Below are positions 1-5,972 of a stretch of 10,868 nucleotides of DNA, in pieces. Position 1 is the first letter of the stretch. Each line of letters opens with the position of its first letter. The notes below the pieces were generated by a model. That model ran no database searches. It saw only the letters and a list, made by a program, of their open reading frames with translations, and had not been told where the DNA came from. Origin of the DNA: Acidobacteriaceae bacterium (GTDB lineage: Bacteria > Acidobacteriota > Terriglobia > Terriglobales > Acidobacteriaceae); contig JASHUR010000218.1 in the NCBI GenBank assembly GCA_030039895.1, forward strand, positions 1 to 10,868, given 5' to 3'. Position numbers and translations under genes: made by a program.

Positions 1-731
1 ATATCGGAGGTGTCAGGCGCGAGCTGGTCCTGATTGGCGAAGACGTCGTCGGCAAATTTGAAGAAGGCGGCATCGCCGGCCTCCTGAGCGACGCACACGC
101 TATAGGCCGCGGCCTTGAATGCCTCAGAGTGAATGCTGACGAGGGGAAAGTTCTCGAAGACGAAGTGCGCCTGAGGGAAATCTGAGAGCAGATGCTGGAT
201 GATGGGTTGAGTGATGCGGCAGTGGGGACACTGAAAATCTGCGAACCCAACCAGCTCCAGCTGTTTGTCAGCGGCTCCACTGCTGGGGCCGTCGGCGCGC
301 GCGAGCAGCATTTGATGGGCTGCGGTGAAAGGATGCGCACCGAAAGACTCCATGTCGAGATTGGGGGCGATCAGGTGCTTGCCGTCCGGCGTTACGAGAA
401 ATGAAGCGCTGACGAGGTGGTGCTGCGGGTCGTTCTTCTGGGTGACTTCAACAACGACGCGGCTGACGCCGGGCGCAGGCGTTTTTTGTATCGCCCAAAC
501 CTCCCACTCACGGTTGGGGTCGTATCCCCAGAGGACCTTGAGGAAGGCGTCGACGGTGGCGCGTGAGGGCGAGGCTGCGTCGAAATTTGTGGCCGGCGGA
601 GTGGGAAGCGTGAAGGGCTTGCTGGCCGACGAAGAGTCCTGCTGGGCGGATACCAGCAGCGAAGACGAGAAGGCAGTTGCGGCGACGAGCGTCGCGATGA
701 GGAGCTGCTTCATGGTTGTGCGAAGGCGCAT
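1..731 (-). CDS. Secreted DsbA-like thiol:disulfide oxidoreductase (3' end beyond window)
   Basis: This is a probable periplasmic thioredoxin-fold protein that makes or rearranges disulfide bonds. About 243 codons are visible and the frame is open to the left edge, so the C-terminus is missing. The N-terminus (MRLRTTMKQLL, then a hydrophobic stretch ending VSAQQ) reads as a signal peptide. A region of about 130 residues with no family I can name follows. The thioredoxin fold starts near residue 160 with LVGFADFQCPHCR; the active-site CPHC is at residues 168-171 (bases 219-230), the same dipeptide as E. coli DsbA. The start at 731 is chosen over the in-frame ATG at 713 because AAGGA sits 6 bases upstream of it. 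The gene lies 130 bases downstream of nadE and has its own likely promoter. The domain before the thioredoxin fold makes a DsbC/DsbG-like or other Dsb-family role possible. The fold and active site are clear; the substrate is unknown. Confidence 0.85.
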   Translation of the reverse strand, partial: MRLRTTMKQLLIATLVAATAFSSSLLVSAQQDSSSASKPFTLPTPPATNFDAASPSRATVDAFLKVLWGYDPNREWEVWAIQKTPAPGVSRVVVEVTQKNDPQHHLVSASFLVTPDGKHLIAPNLDMESFGAHPFTAAHQMLLARADGPSSGAADKQLELVGFADFQCPHCRITQPIIQHLLSDFPQAHFVFENFPLVSIHSEAFKAAAYSVCVAQEAGDAAFFKFADDVFANQDQLAPDTSD

Positions 732-737
732 TCGGTG

Positions 738-742
738 TCCTT
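738..742 (-). promoter_or_regulatory. Ribosome binding site that sets the start of the DsbA-like gene
   Basis: On the minus strand AAGGA lies 6 bases before the ATG at 731. The other in-frame ATG at 713 has no comparable purine-rich site, so the longer signal peptide with two arginines is preferred. Confidence 0.6.
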
Positions 743-768
743 GAAGGAGAATTGAGATTCGCTCTTGT

Positions 769-797
769 CTTGTATTGCGTGTCATTTCCAGTGTAAA
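769..797 (-). promoter_or_regulatory. Candidate sigma-70 promoter of the DsbA-like gene
   Basis: On the minus strand TTTACA (792-797, five of six matches to TTGACA) is followed after exactly 17 bases by TACAAG (769-774, four of six matches to TATAAT). It lies 37 bases before the chosen ATG at 731, leaving a short leader that contains the ribosome binding site. This would let the gene be transcribed independently of nadE. It is inferred from sequence only. Confidence 0.4.
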
Positions 798-834
798 GGG
801 GTGTGACGGATGACGTTGAGTTTTGTTATCCGTG

Positions 835-865
835 CTGATGTTTGGGTGAGCCGCGGCAACATCAG
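835..865 (-). repeat. 8-bp inverted repeat overlapping the nadE stop codon
   Basis: CTGATGTT (835-842) pairs perfectly with AACATCAG (858-865), with a 15-base loop that contains the self-complementary GCCGCGGC. The nadE stop codon (862-864) is inside one arm. It could form a hairpin at the end of the nadE message, but no run of T follows on the minus strand, so it is not a standard intrinsic terminator. It might still mark a transcript end or stabilise the RNA. Confidence 0.35.
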
Positions 866-2508
866 ACCTCAACCCGCGCGGCAATGGGGAAACGGCGGCC
901 CATTCCGAAGGCCTTGGCCGTGACTTTGAGGACCAGCGCGGCCTGCTGCCGCTTATACTCACTGCGCTCGACGAGGCGCACGATGCGGCGCACAAGAGCG
1001 ATGTCCACGTTGTGAGTTTTGGCGATGGCCTCGGGCGTCTCATAGCGCTCGACATAGGCTTCGAGAACGGGATCGAGGATTTCGTATGGCGGCAGCGAAT
1101 CGGTGTCCACTTGACCGGGGCGCAGCTCGGCTGAGGGCGGCTTCTCGAGGATGGCGTTCGGGATAATCTCGCGGTCACGGTTAATGTAGCGGCAGAGCGC
1201 GTAGACCTGGGTCTTGAGCACGTCGCCGATGACGGCAAGAGCGCCGACCATGTCTCCATAGAGCGTGCAGTAGCCGGTGGACATTTCGCTTTTGTTGCCG
1301 GTGGTGAGCACGAGCGCGTTGAATTTGTTGGACGCGGCCATGACCAGCGTGCCGCGAATGCGGGACTGGATGTTCTCCTCCGTAATGTCAGGCCGGAGTC
1401 CGGTAAAGAGCGGGGCGAGGGTCTGGTTGAACTGATCAAACAGAGCGTTGATGGATAGGACTTCAAATCGGACGCCGAGGTTGGCGGCGAGCTGGCGACT
1501 GTCGTCGACAGAACCCGGGGATGAATAGGGGCTGGGCATGCCGAGGGTAAGGACGTTTTCGGCCCCGAGCGCTTCAACGGCGATGGCGGTGACGAGAGCC
1601 GAGTCGATTCCACCGCTGAGCGCAACGATGACTTTGGAGAAGCCGCATTTTCTGACGTAGTCGCGGGTACCGAGCACAAGGGCGCGAAAAGTGGCTTCAA
1701 TCGCGCTGTCGGGGCCGGGATGGATGTCGCCTGCGAGCGAGTGCGTATCGACAAAGATCAAATCTTCTTCAAAGGACTTTGCCTGCGCGATGACGTCTCC
1801 GTTGCGCGAGAGGGCGATGCTGGAGCCGTCGAAGATCAGCGAATCATTACCTCCGACCTGGTTGACCATGAGGACGGGAGCGCAGTGGTGGCGGGCGATG
1901 GCAGCAAGCATGTCCTGACGGAGGCGGCGCTTGCCATACCAGTAGGGCGACGCGGAAATGTTGAGCACCAGCGAGCCGCCGGTGAACATGAGTTCCTTGA
2001 TGGGATCGACGTTGTAGAGGCGGTTTTCCCAGAAGCTCTTGTCGTTCCAGGCATCTTCACAAATTGTGAGCGCGATGTTTTCGCCGCCGAGCGAGATGAG
2101 ACGTTGGCGCGCCGCAGGAGCAAAGTAGCGCTGCTCGTCGAATACATCATAGAAGGGCAGGAGCATTTTGGACTGCACAAACTCGACGCGTCCGTGGCGG
2201 AGGAGCGCGGCGGAGTTCATGACGTGCTTGCCGGTGTTGTGATGGGCGGGCGTGACGTAGCCGCAGATGATGGCAGTTTTACTGTCGACGGTCTGGGCGG
2301 CTATTTCTTCGATGACCTGTCCGGCACGGGCAACGAAGGCAGGCTTTTCAAGGAGGTCGGCAGGAGGGTATCCGCAGACGGCGAGTTCGGGAAAGAGGAC
2401 GAGATCGGCGTTGCCCTGCGCCGCGCGCTGGGCGAAATCGAGGATTTTTCGGGCGTTTCCGTCGAAGTCACCGACGGTAGGGTTGATCTGGGCGAGCGCG
2501 ATCTTCAC
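862..2508 (-). CDS. nadE: Glutamine-dependent NAD+ synthetase
   Basis: This enzyme makes NAD+ from nicotinic acid adenine dinucleotide, ATP and glutamine in the cytoplasm, the last step of NAD biosynthesis. The 548-residue length fits the two-domain bacterial type. The N-terminal nitrilase-like glutaminase domain (about 1-260) has the triad E41 (LFPEL), K114 (VQSKMLLP) and C150 (LTICEDAW). The C-terminal synthetase domain has the ATP-pyrophosphatase loop SGGIDS at 298-303 and the later TTGNKSEMSTGY segment. The start is GTG at 2508, giving MKIALAQINPTVGD, the usual family beginning. The same frame stays open a further 99 codons upstream, but that part lies over the lipocalin-like gene and does not resemble the family, so it is rejected. 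The gene begins 10 bases after the lipocalin-like stop with no clear ribosome binding site, which suggests coupled translation within an operon. Confidence 0.96.
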   Translation of the reverse strand: MKIALAQINPTVGDFDGNARKILDFAQRAAQGNADLVLFPELAVCGYPPADLLEKPAFVARAGQVIEEIAAQTVDSKTAIICGYVTPAHHNTGKHVMNSAALLRHGRVEFVQSKMLLPFYDVFDEQRYFAPAARQRLISLGGENIALTICEDAWNDKSFWENRLYNVDPIKELMFTGGSLVLNISASPYWYGKRRLRQDMLAAIARHHCAPVLMVNQVGGNDSLIFDGSSIALSRNGDVIAQAKSFEEDLIFVDTHSLAGDIHPGPDSAIEATFRALVLGTRDYVRKCGFSKVIVALSGGIDSALVTAIAVEALGAENVLTLGMPSPYSSPGSVDDSRQLAANLGVRFEVLSINALFDQFNQTLAPLFTGLRPDITEENIQSRIRGTLVMAASNKFNALVLTTGNKSEMSTGYCTLYGDMVGALAVIGDVLKTQVYALCRYINRDREIIPNAILEKPPSAELRPGQVDTDSLPPYEILDPVLEAYVERYETPEAIAKTHNVDIALVRRIVRLVERSEYKRQQAALVLKVTAKAFGMGRRFPIAARVEV

Positions 2509-2518
2509 AATTACAAGT

Positions 2519-2998
2519 TTACGCGCACGAGGCAGGTATGCGCTCCCACACGAGCTCGGCAACGATGGTGTGAATGCCGGAGCGAATGGGACCGGTGCGC
2601 AGAGTAAGCGTGTTGCCCTCGAAGTTGTAGTAGCGAACCTCAGGACGTCCGACCCAGTTGGGGAAGAGGCTGACTTCAACGTGGTGAGTGATCGTGTTGC
2701 CTTCGACGGTGTAGCGGCCGGTGTAGGCAATATAGTCGCGGCGTCCGGCGCGGCGCGCCATACGGAGCGGGGCCGCACTGTCGTGCGGCTTGAGTGTCGT
2801 GGCAAGGCGGGCGCGGCGGTGCTTCCAGTCGCGGGCGGGGCTAAGGTTGCCGCTCATATAGCCTTCGGCCGAGTAGAGCAGATAACCACGGACTTCGGCG
2901 CCCCATGGGTACTCGACGGTGCCGTCTTCATGGATGAATGAATAGTTAAGGAGACGCCAGGTCCCCACGAAGTCGGCTGCGGTAGCGTGAGTGGACAT
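2519..2998 (-). CDS. Lipocalin-like domain protein of unknown function
   Basis: This is a 159-residue protein without signal peptide or membrane segment. The N-terminus FVGTWRLLNYSF, then PWG and GYLLYSAEGYMS, matches the pattern of the small bacterial lipocalin-like family (Pfam Lipocalin_5 type), a beta-barrel predicted to bind small hydrophobic ligands. The rest alternates beta-strand-like stretches (DYIAYTGRYTVEGNTITHHV, EVRYYNFEGNTLTLRT), consistent with a barrel. The ATG at 2998 shares its A with the TGA stop of the ABC ATPase gene (TGATG), and no ribosome binding site is evident, so translation is probably coupled to that gene. nadE starts 10 bases after its stop. The family assignment is by pattern; the ligand and role are unknown. 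Its position after an Mla-type ATPase makes a lipid-related role tempting but unproven. Confidence 0.8.
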   Translation of the reverse strand: MSTHATAADFVGTWRLLNYSFIHEDGTVEYPWGAEVRGYLLYSAEGYMSGNLSPARDWKHRRARLATTLKPHDSAAPLRMARRAGRRDYIAYTGRYTVEGNTITHHVEVSLFPNWVGRPEVRYYNFEGNTLTLRTGPIRSGIHTIVAELVWERIPASCA

Positions 2999-3801
2999 CA
3001 GACTGTGGGCAATACCAGAGCGTCAAGGGTAAGGAATTGGCGGAGAACTTCATCGCTGGAGGCCTTCATTTGCTCCATGGTGCCGAAGAAGTGCGCCTTG
3101 CCCTGATGGAGGAACAGCACCCGGTCGGCGAGCCGCTGGGCGAAGCGCATGTCGTGGGTAACGACGATGCTGGTGAGACGAAGCTGGCGCTTGAGCTTCT
3201 GGATGAGGTCGCCGAGCAGGTGCGCGATGAGCGGATCAACCATGGTGGTGGGCTCATCGTACAGGATGCACTCGGGCTGAGCCGAGAGCGCGCGGGCGAT
3301 GGCGACGGAGCGCTTCATGCCGGTAGAGAGGTCGGAGGGAAGAAGATCGACCATTCCGGCGACGCCGACCATTTCGAGAAGGCCGTGGACGATTTGCTGG
3401 ATCTGATCTTCAGCCAGCACCGAGCGCTCGCGCAGCGGAAAGGCCACATTTTCGCCGACGCTGAGCGAATCAAACAGCGCGCCATTCTGAAAGACCATGG
3501 TGACTTTGCGGCGGACGGCCTGCAACTGCTCCTCGTTGAAGCCGGTGATGTCTTCGCCGGCGACGAGAATTTTACCGGAGTCAGGTTTGAGGAAGCCCAT
3601 GACGTTCTGGAGCGAGACGGACTTGCCGACGCCACTGCGACCGAGGATGCAGAGCGTCTCACCGGGATTGACGAAGAAGCTGACATCGTCGAGCACGACA
3701 ACGTCGCCGAAGGACTTGTAGACATGCTCGAAGGCGATATAGTGCGCCGGCGCGCCGTTCGGGCGATTTTCGACGACGGTTTGGATTTCGTGCGTGGCCA
3801 G
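2998..3801 (-). CDS. MlaF-like ABC transporter ATP-binding protein (probable CTG start)
   Basis: This is the ATPase subunit of an ABC transporter most like MlaF/YrbF/Mkl, which powers phospholipid movement between the outer and inner membranes with MlaE and MlaD partners. From the proposed CTG start it has 267 residues: strand YIAFEHVYKSFGD, Walker A GRSGVGKS at 54-61, Q-loop Q105 in MVFQNGALFDSL, signature LSTGM at 158-162, Walker B CILYDE with D182/E183, and switch histidine H216 in VVTHD. GALFDSLSVGENVAFPL is typical of the MlaF group. The signature is LSTGM rather than LSGGM, and the stretch after Walker B is TTMVDP rather than TTGLDP. The first in-frame standard start, GTG at 3696, would remove the first strand of the fold. 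CTG at 3801 has GGGAG 8 bases upstream and yields MATHEIQTVVENR, with an in-frame TGA just before it. No permease or substrate-binding gene is adjacent in this window. Confidence 0.88.
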   Translation of the reverse strand: MATHEIQTVVENRPNGAPAHYIAFEHVYKSFGDVVVLDDVSFFVNPGETLCILGRSGVGKSVSLQNVMGFLKPDSGKILVAGEDITGFNEEQLQAVRRKVTMVFQNGALFDSLSVGENVAFPLRERSVLAEDQIQQIVHGLLEMVGVAGMVDLLPSDLSTGMKRSVAIARALSAQPECILYDEPTTMVDPLIAHLLGDLIQKLKRQLRLTSIVVTHDMRFAQRLADRVLFLHQGKAHFFGTMEQMKASSDEVLRQFLTLDALVLPTV

Positions 3802-3804
3802 CGT

Positions 3805-3822
3805 TCATTCTCCCGGGAACAT
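3805..3822 (-). other. Five-codon leader frame just before the ABC ATPase
   Basis: The minus strand reads ATG TTC CCG GGA GAA TGA (peptide MFPGE), in the same frame as the ABC gene and ending 3 bases before its proposed CTG start. It has no clear ribosome binding site. It may be a chance mini-frame, a leader affecting initiation at CTG, or the remnant of a longer start if the TGA is a mutation or sequence error. Confidence 0.25.
3810..3814 (-). promoter_or_regulatory. Ribosome binding site supporting the CTG start of the ABC ATPase
   Basis: GGGAG on the minus strand stands 8 bases before the CTG at 3801, a normal spacing. It is only 1 base from the out-of-frame ATG at 3808, too close to serve it. 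The site therefore favours initiation at CTG. Confidence 0.5.
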
Positions 3823-3845
3823 AAATCTGCTTGTTTTATTTAACC

Positions 3846-4502
3846 CTATTTTGATGCGCGCGAAGTGCTCCGGTCGCCACACACCCTAAAGTGAATCGCA
3901 GTCTCCAGCTTTTCAAGGTCGGCGGGGGTGTTGATGTTCTGGAACCATAGATGAAGCTGAAAGGGTTGCGGCCAGCATTGGGCGGACGCAACGGATTCAA
4001 CGTTAAAGAAGTCGATAGACGCGTGAGTTGCGCGGGCGGCGGATTCGACGGCGTGCGTGACCTTCGCGTCGCCAGCGGCGAGCGAGGCCTGTATATGGGG
4101 CATGAGGGCACGGCTGTAGACGGCGCAGAGCGGCTGCGGACGGCCTTGCAGCAAAGGTATGGTAGCAAGCGCCGTGGTGATTGCGGCGCGGGCAGCGGTC
4201 CACTGAAGAAAAAATGCGGGCAGAACGGGGAGATCGACTGCGAGGAAGAGGTTCTGCTCTGTGCTGGTGATGGCAAGCGCGGCCTGGATGCCGCCGAGCG
4301 GGCCTGTGTGAGCGAAGTTGTCGGGGATGACGGGGGCGAATGATGCGAGGTCGGGACGCGAGCCGACGATGCGCGGCGCAAAGCCGATGGCACGGAGTTT
4401 ATCGAGAGCATGTTCGATGAGAGGACGGTCGTTGAGCAGAAGCAAGGCTTTGTCGCGGCCCATGCGGGTGCTTGCTCCTCCGGCCAAAACAAACGCATTC
4501 AT
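3846..4502 (-). CDS. mobA: Molybdenum cofactor guanylyltransferase
   Basis: MobA transfers GMP from GTP to molybdopterin-bound molybdenum, giving the guanine dinucleotide cofactor used by many oxidoreductases; it acts in the cytoplasm. The 218-residue protein begins with the nucleotide-binding signature LAGGASTRMGRDKALL (residues 6-21), followed by the family's GPLGGIQAAL segment, the metal-binding DLP in FLAVDLPVLP, PQPLCAVY, and the C-terminal WFQNINTPADLE that corresponds to the family's N-I-N-T-P motif. Length is close to the usual 190-220. The start ATG (4502) overlaps the stop of the M20 peptidase gene as ATGA, so translation is probably coupled. A TAG stop is followed by 44 AT-rich bases before the ABC ATPase. 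No other molybdenum cofactor gene is in the window. A related nucleotidyltransferase of CTP-using type is possible but the motif set favours MobA. Confidence 0.9.
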   Translation of the reverse strand: MNAFVLAGGASTRMGRDKALLLLNDRPLIEHALDKLRAIGFAPRIVGSRPDLASFAPVIPDNFAHTGPLGGIQAALAITSTEQNLFLAVDLPVLPAFFLQWTAARAAITTALATIPLLQGRPQPLCAVYSRALMPHIQASLAAGDAKVTHAVESAARATHASIDFFNVESVASAQCWPQPFQLHLWFQNINTPADLEKLETAIHFRVCGDRSTSRASK

Positions 4503-5872
4503 CTTCCGAGTTCTTCAAAGAAGGCGATGACGGACTCGATACCGCGATAGAAGTTGGCAAGGTGAAACTTCTCGTTAGGTGCGTGGAGATTGTCGTCGGG
4601 AAGACCGAAGCCCATCATGACGGAGGGGATTTTGAGGTGACGCTCGAAATCGCCGACGATGGGAATGGAGCCGCCGCCGCGGATGAAGACGGTGTCCTTG
4701 TTCCAGACCTGCCTGAGCGCGCGGGTTGCAGCCTCGATGTAGGGATTGTCGGTGCCAATGACAATGGCTTCTCCAGAGTGGATGAGGCGTACGTCGAGCG
4801 TAATGCCGGCCGGCGTGAGCGACTGGACGTAGCTCTTGTACTGAGCAAAGGTCTTTTCCGGCATCATGTTCGGCACGAGCCGCATGCTGACCTTGGCGAC
4901 GGCCTTTGCGGGGATAACGGTTTTCGCACCGGCTCCAATGAAACCACCGGGCATACCGTGAACGTCGAGGGTGGGGCGTGCCCAGGTGCGCTCAAGAACG
5001 GAGTAGCCGGGTTCGCCAGTGAGCACGGGCGAGCCGACTTCAGTTTTGCGATAGTGCTCTTCATCGAAGGGCAGCTGCTTCCAGGCCTTGAGCTCATCGG
5101 CGGACGGAGCTTCTACGTCGTCATAGAAGCCTGGAATGAGGATGCGCCCGGAGGAATCCTTGAGCTGGGTGATGATTTGCGCGAGCGCGATGAAGGGATT
5201 AGGCGCGGCGCCGCCGTACATGCCCGAGTGCAGGTCGACCATGGCGCCGCGGGCTTCGATCTCGGTATATATCATGCCACGGAGACCAACGCAGAGCGTG
5301 GGCAGCTCGGGGGCAAAGAGTTCGGTATCGGACACGAGCGCGAAGTCTGCCTTGAGTCGTTCGGGGTGTTCGCGGACGAATCTGGCGATCTGCTCTCCGC
5401 CGACTTCCTCTTCGCCCTCAAGAATGACGCGGACGTTGATGGGCAGCTTGCCGCTGTGTGCCTTGAAGAGGGATTCGAGAGCTTTGATGTGAATATACAT
5501 CTGACCCTTGTCGTCGACAGCGCCGCGCGCATAGAGGTTCCCGTTGCGCTCGGTCGGCTCAAAGGGCGGCGATTTCCATTCGTCGAGCGGGTCGGGCGGC
5601 TGGACGTCATAGTGTCCGTAGCAGAGCGCCGTGGGCTTGCTCGTCGCATGGAGCCAGTCGCCGTAGACGAGCGGATGGCCTTCCGTCCTGATCACCTCAA
5701 CATGTTCGAGACCGATGCGCTTCATCTCTTCGGCGAGCCAGGCGGCGGCAGCGGCAACGTCTGATTTGTGCTCGGGCAGCGTGGAGACGGACGGGATGCG
5801 AAGGAAGGTCTTGAGCTCGCTGAGAAAGCGGGGATAGTTTTGACGGGCGTAATCAACGGCGGCAGAAGGCAT
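4499..5872 (-). CDS. M20-family metallodipeptidase
   Basis: This is a zinc-dependent peptidase of the M20/ArgE/DapE/carnosinase-like family that probably hydrolyses dipeptides in the cytoplasm; no signal peptide is seen. The 457 residues carry the full metal site: H87 in YGHYDVQPPDP, bridging D120 in RGAVDDKGQ, the glutamate pair in EGEEEVGG (by alignment E155 as base and E156 as ligand), D182 in SDTELF, and H430 in PDDNLHAPNE. The lid/dimerisation domain includes DLHSGMYGG (213-221). Length and the YDVQPP and LHAPNE segments point to the longer dipeptidase subgroup rather than DapE or ArgE. The ATG at 5872 is supported by GAGGAG 8 bases upstream. It precedes and overlaps mobA by 4 bases and follows the PAP2 gene after 100 bases. 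The natural substrate cannot be told from sequence. Confidence 0.93.
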   Translation of the reverse strand: MPSAAVDYARQNYPRFLSELKTFLRIPSVSTLPEHKSDVAAAAAWLAEEMKRIGLEHVEVIRTEGHPLVYGDWLHATSKPTALCYGHYDVQPPDPLDEWKSPPFEPTERNGNLYARGAVDDKGQMYIHIKALESLFKAHSGKLPINVRVILEGEEEVGGEQIARFVREHPERLKADFALVSDTELFAPELPTLCVGLRGMIYTEIEARGAMVDLHSGMYGGAAPNPFIALAQIITQLKDSSGRILIPGFYDDVEAPSADELKAWKQLPFDEEHYRKTEVGSPVLTGEPGYSVLERTWARPTLDVHGMPGGFIGAGAKTVIPAKAVAKVSMRLVPNMMPEKTFAQYKSYVQSLTPAGITLDVRLIHSGEAIVIGTDNPYIEAATRALRQVWNKDTVFIRGGGSIPIVGDFERHLKIPSVMMGFGLPDDNLHAPNEKFHLANFYRGIESVIAFFEELGR

Positions 5873-5880
5873 GATGGGTA

Positions 5881-5886
5881 CTCCTC
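5881..5886 (-). promoter_or_regulatory. Strong ribosome binding site of the M20 peptidase
   Basis: GAGGAG on the minus strand lies 8 bases before the ATG at 5872. It is the best Shine-Dalgarno match in the window and fixes the start of the peptidase gene. Confidence 0.7.
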
Positions 5887-5911
5887 GAATCCCTGAATGC
5901 TGCGACTATGC

Positions 5912-5917
5912 AGTATA
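5912..5917 (-). promoter_or_regulatory. Possible -10 element upstream of the M20 peptidase-mobA operon
   Basis: In the 100-base gap after the PAP2 gene the minus strand contains TATACT (five of six matches to TATAAT), 39 bases before the ATG at 5872. No good -35 hexamer is found 16-18 bases upstream, so this is a weak candidate for a separate start of the peptidase-mobA transcript. I see nothing else, and no clear terminator, in this gap. Confidence 0.25.
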
Positions 5918-5972
5918 AAGGACGGCGCGAACAGCGTGCGGAGACGCGCGCTTACGGCATTTCCGAAAACGC

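Noticed and set aside
2509..2805. A 99-codon N-terminal extension of nadE in the same frame
   Set aside because: It overlaps the lipocalin-like gene in another frame, is Arg/Ser/Pro/Thr-rich shadow sequence, and the family's normal start MKIALAQINPTVGD follows at GTG 2508.
3836..4498. 220-codon minus-strand frame overlapping mobA
   Set aside because: Ser/Pro/Arg-rich shadow of mobA in another frame; mobA has all its family motifs.
4472..5764. 430-codon plus-strand frame opposite the M20 peptidase
   Set aside because: It is register-aligned antisense to a clearly conserved gene and has no recognisable domain; open only because TTA, CTA and TCA codons are avoided.
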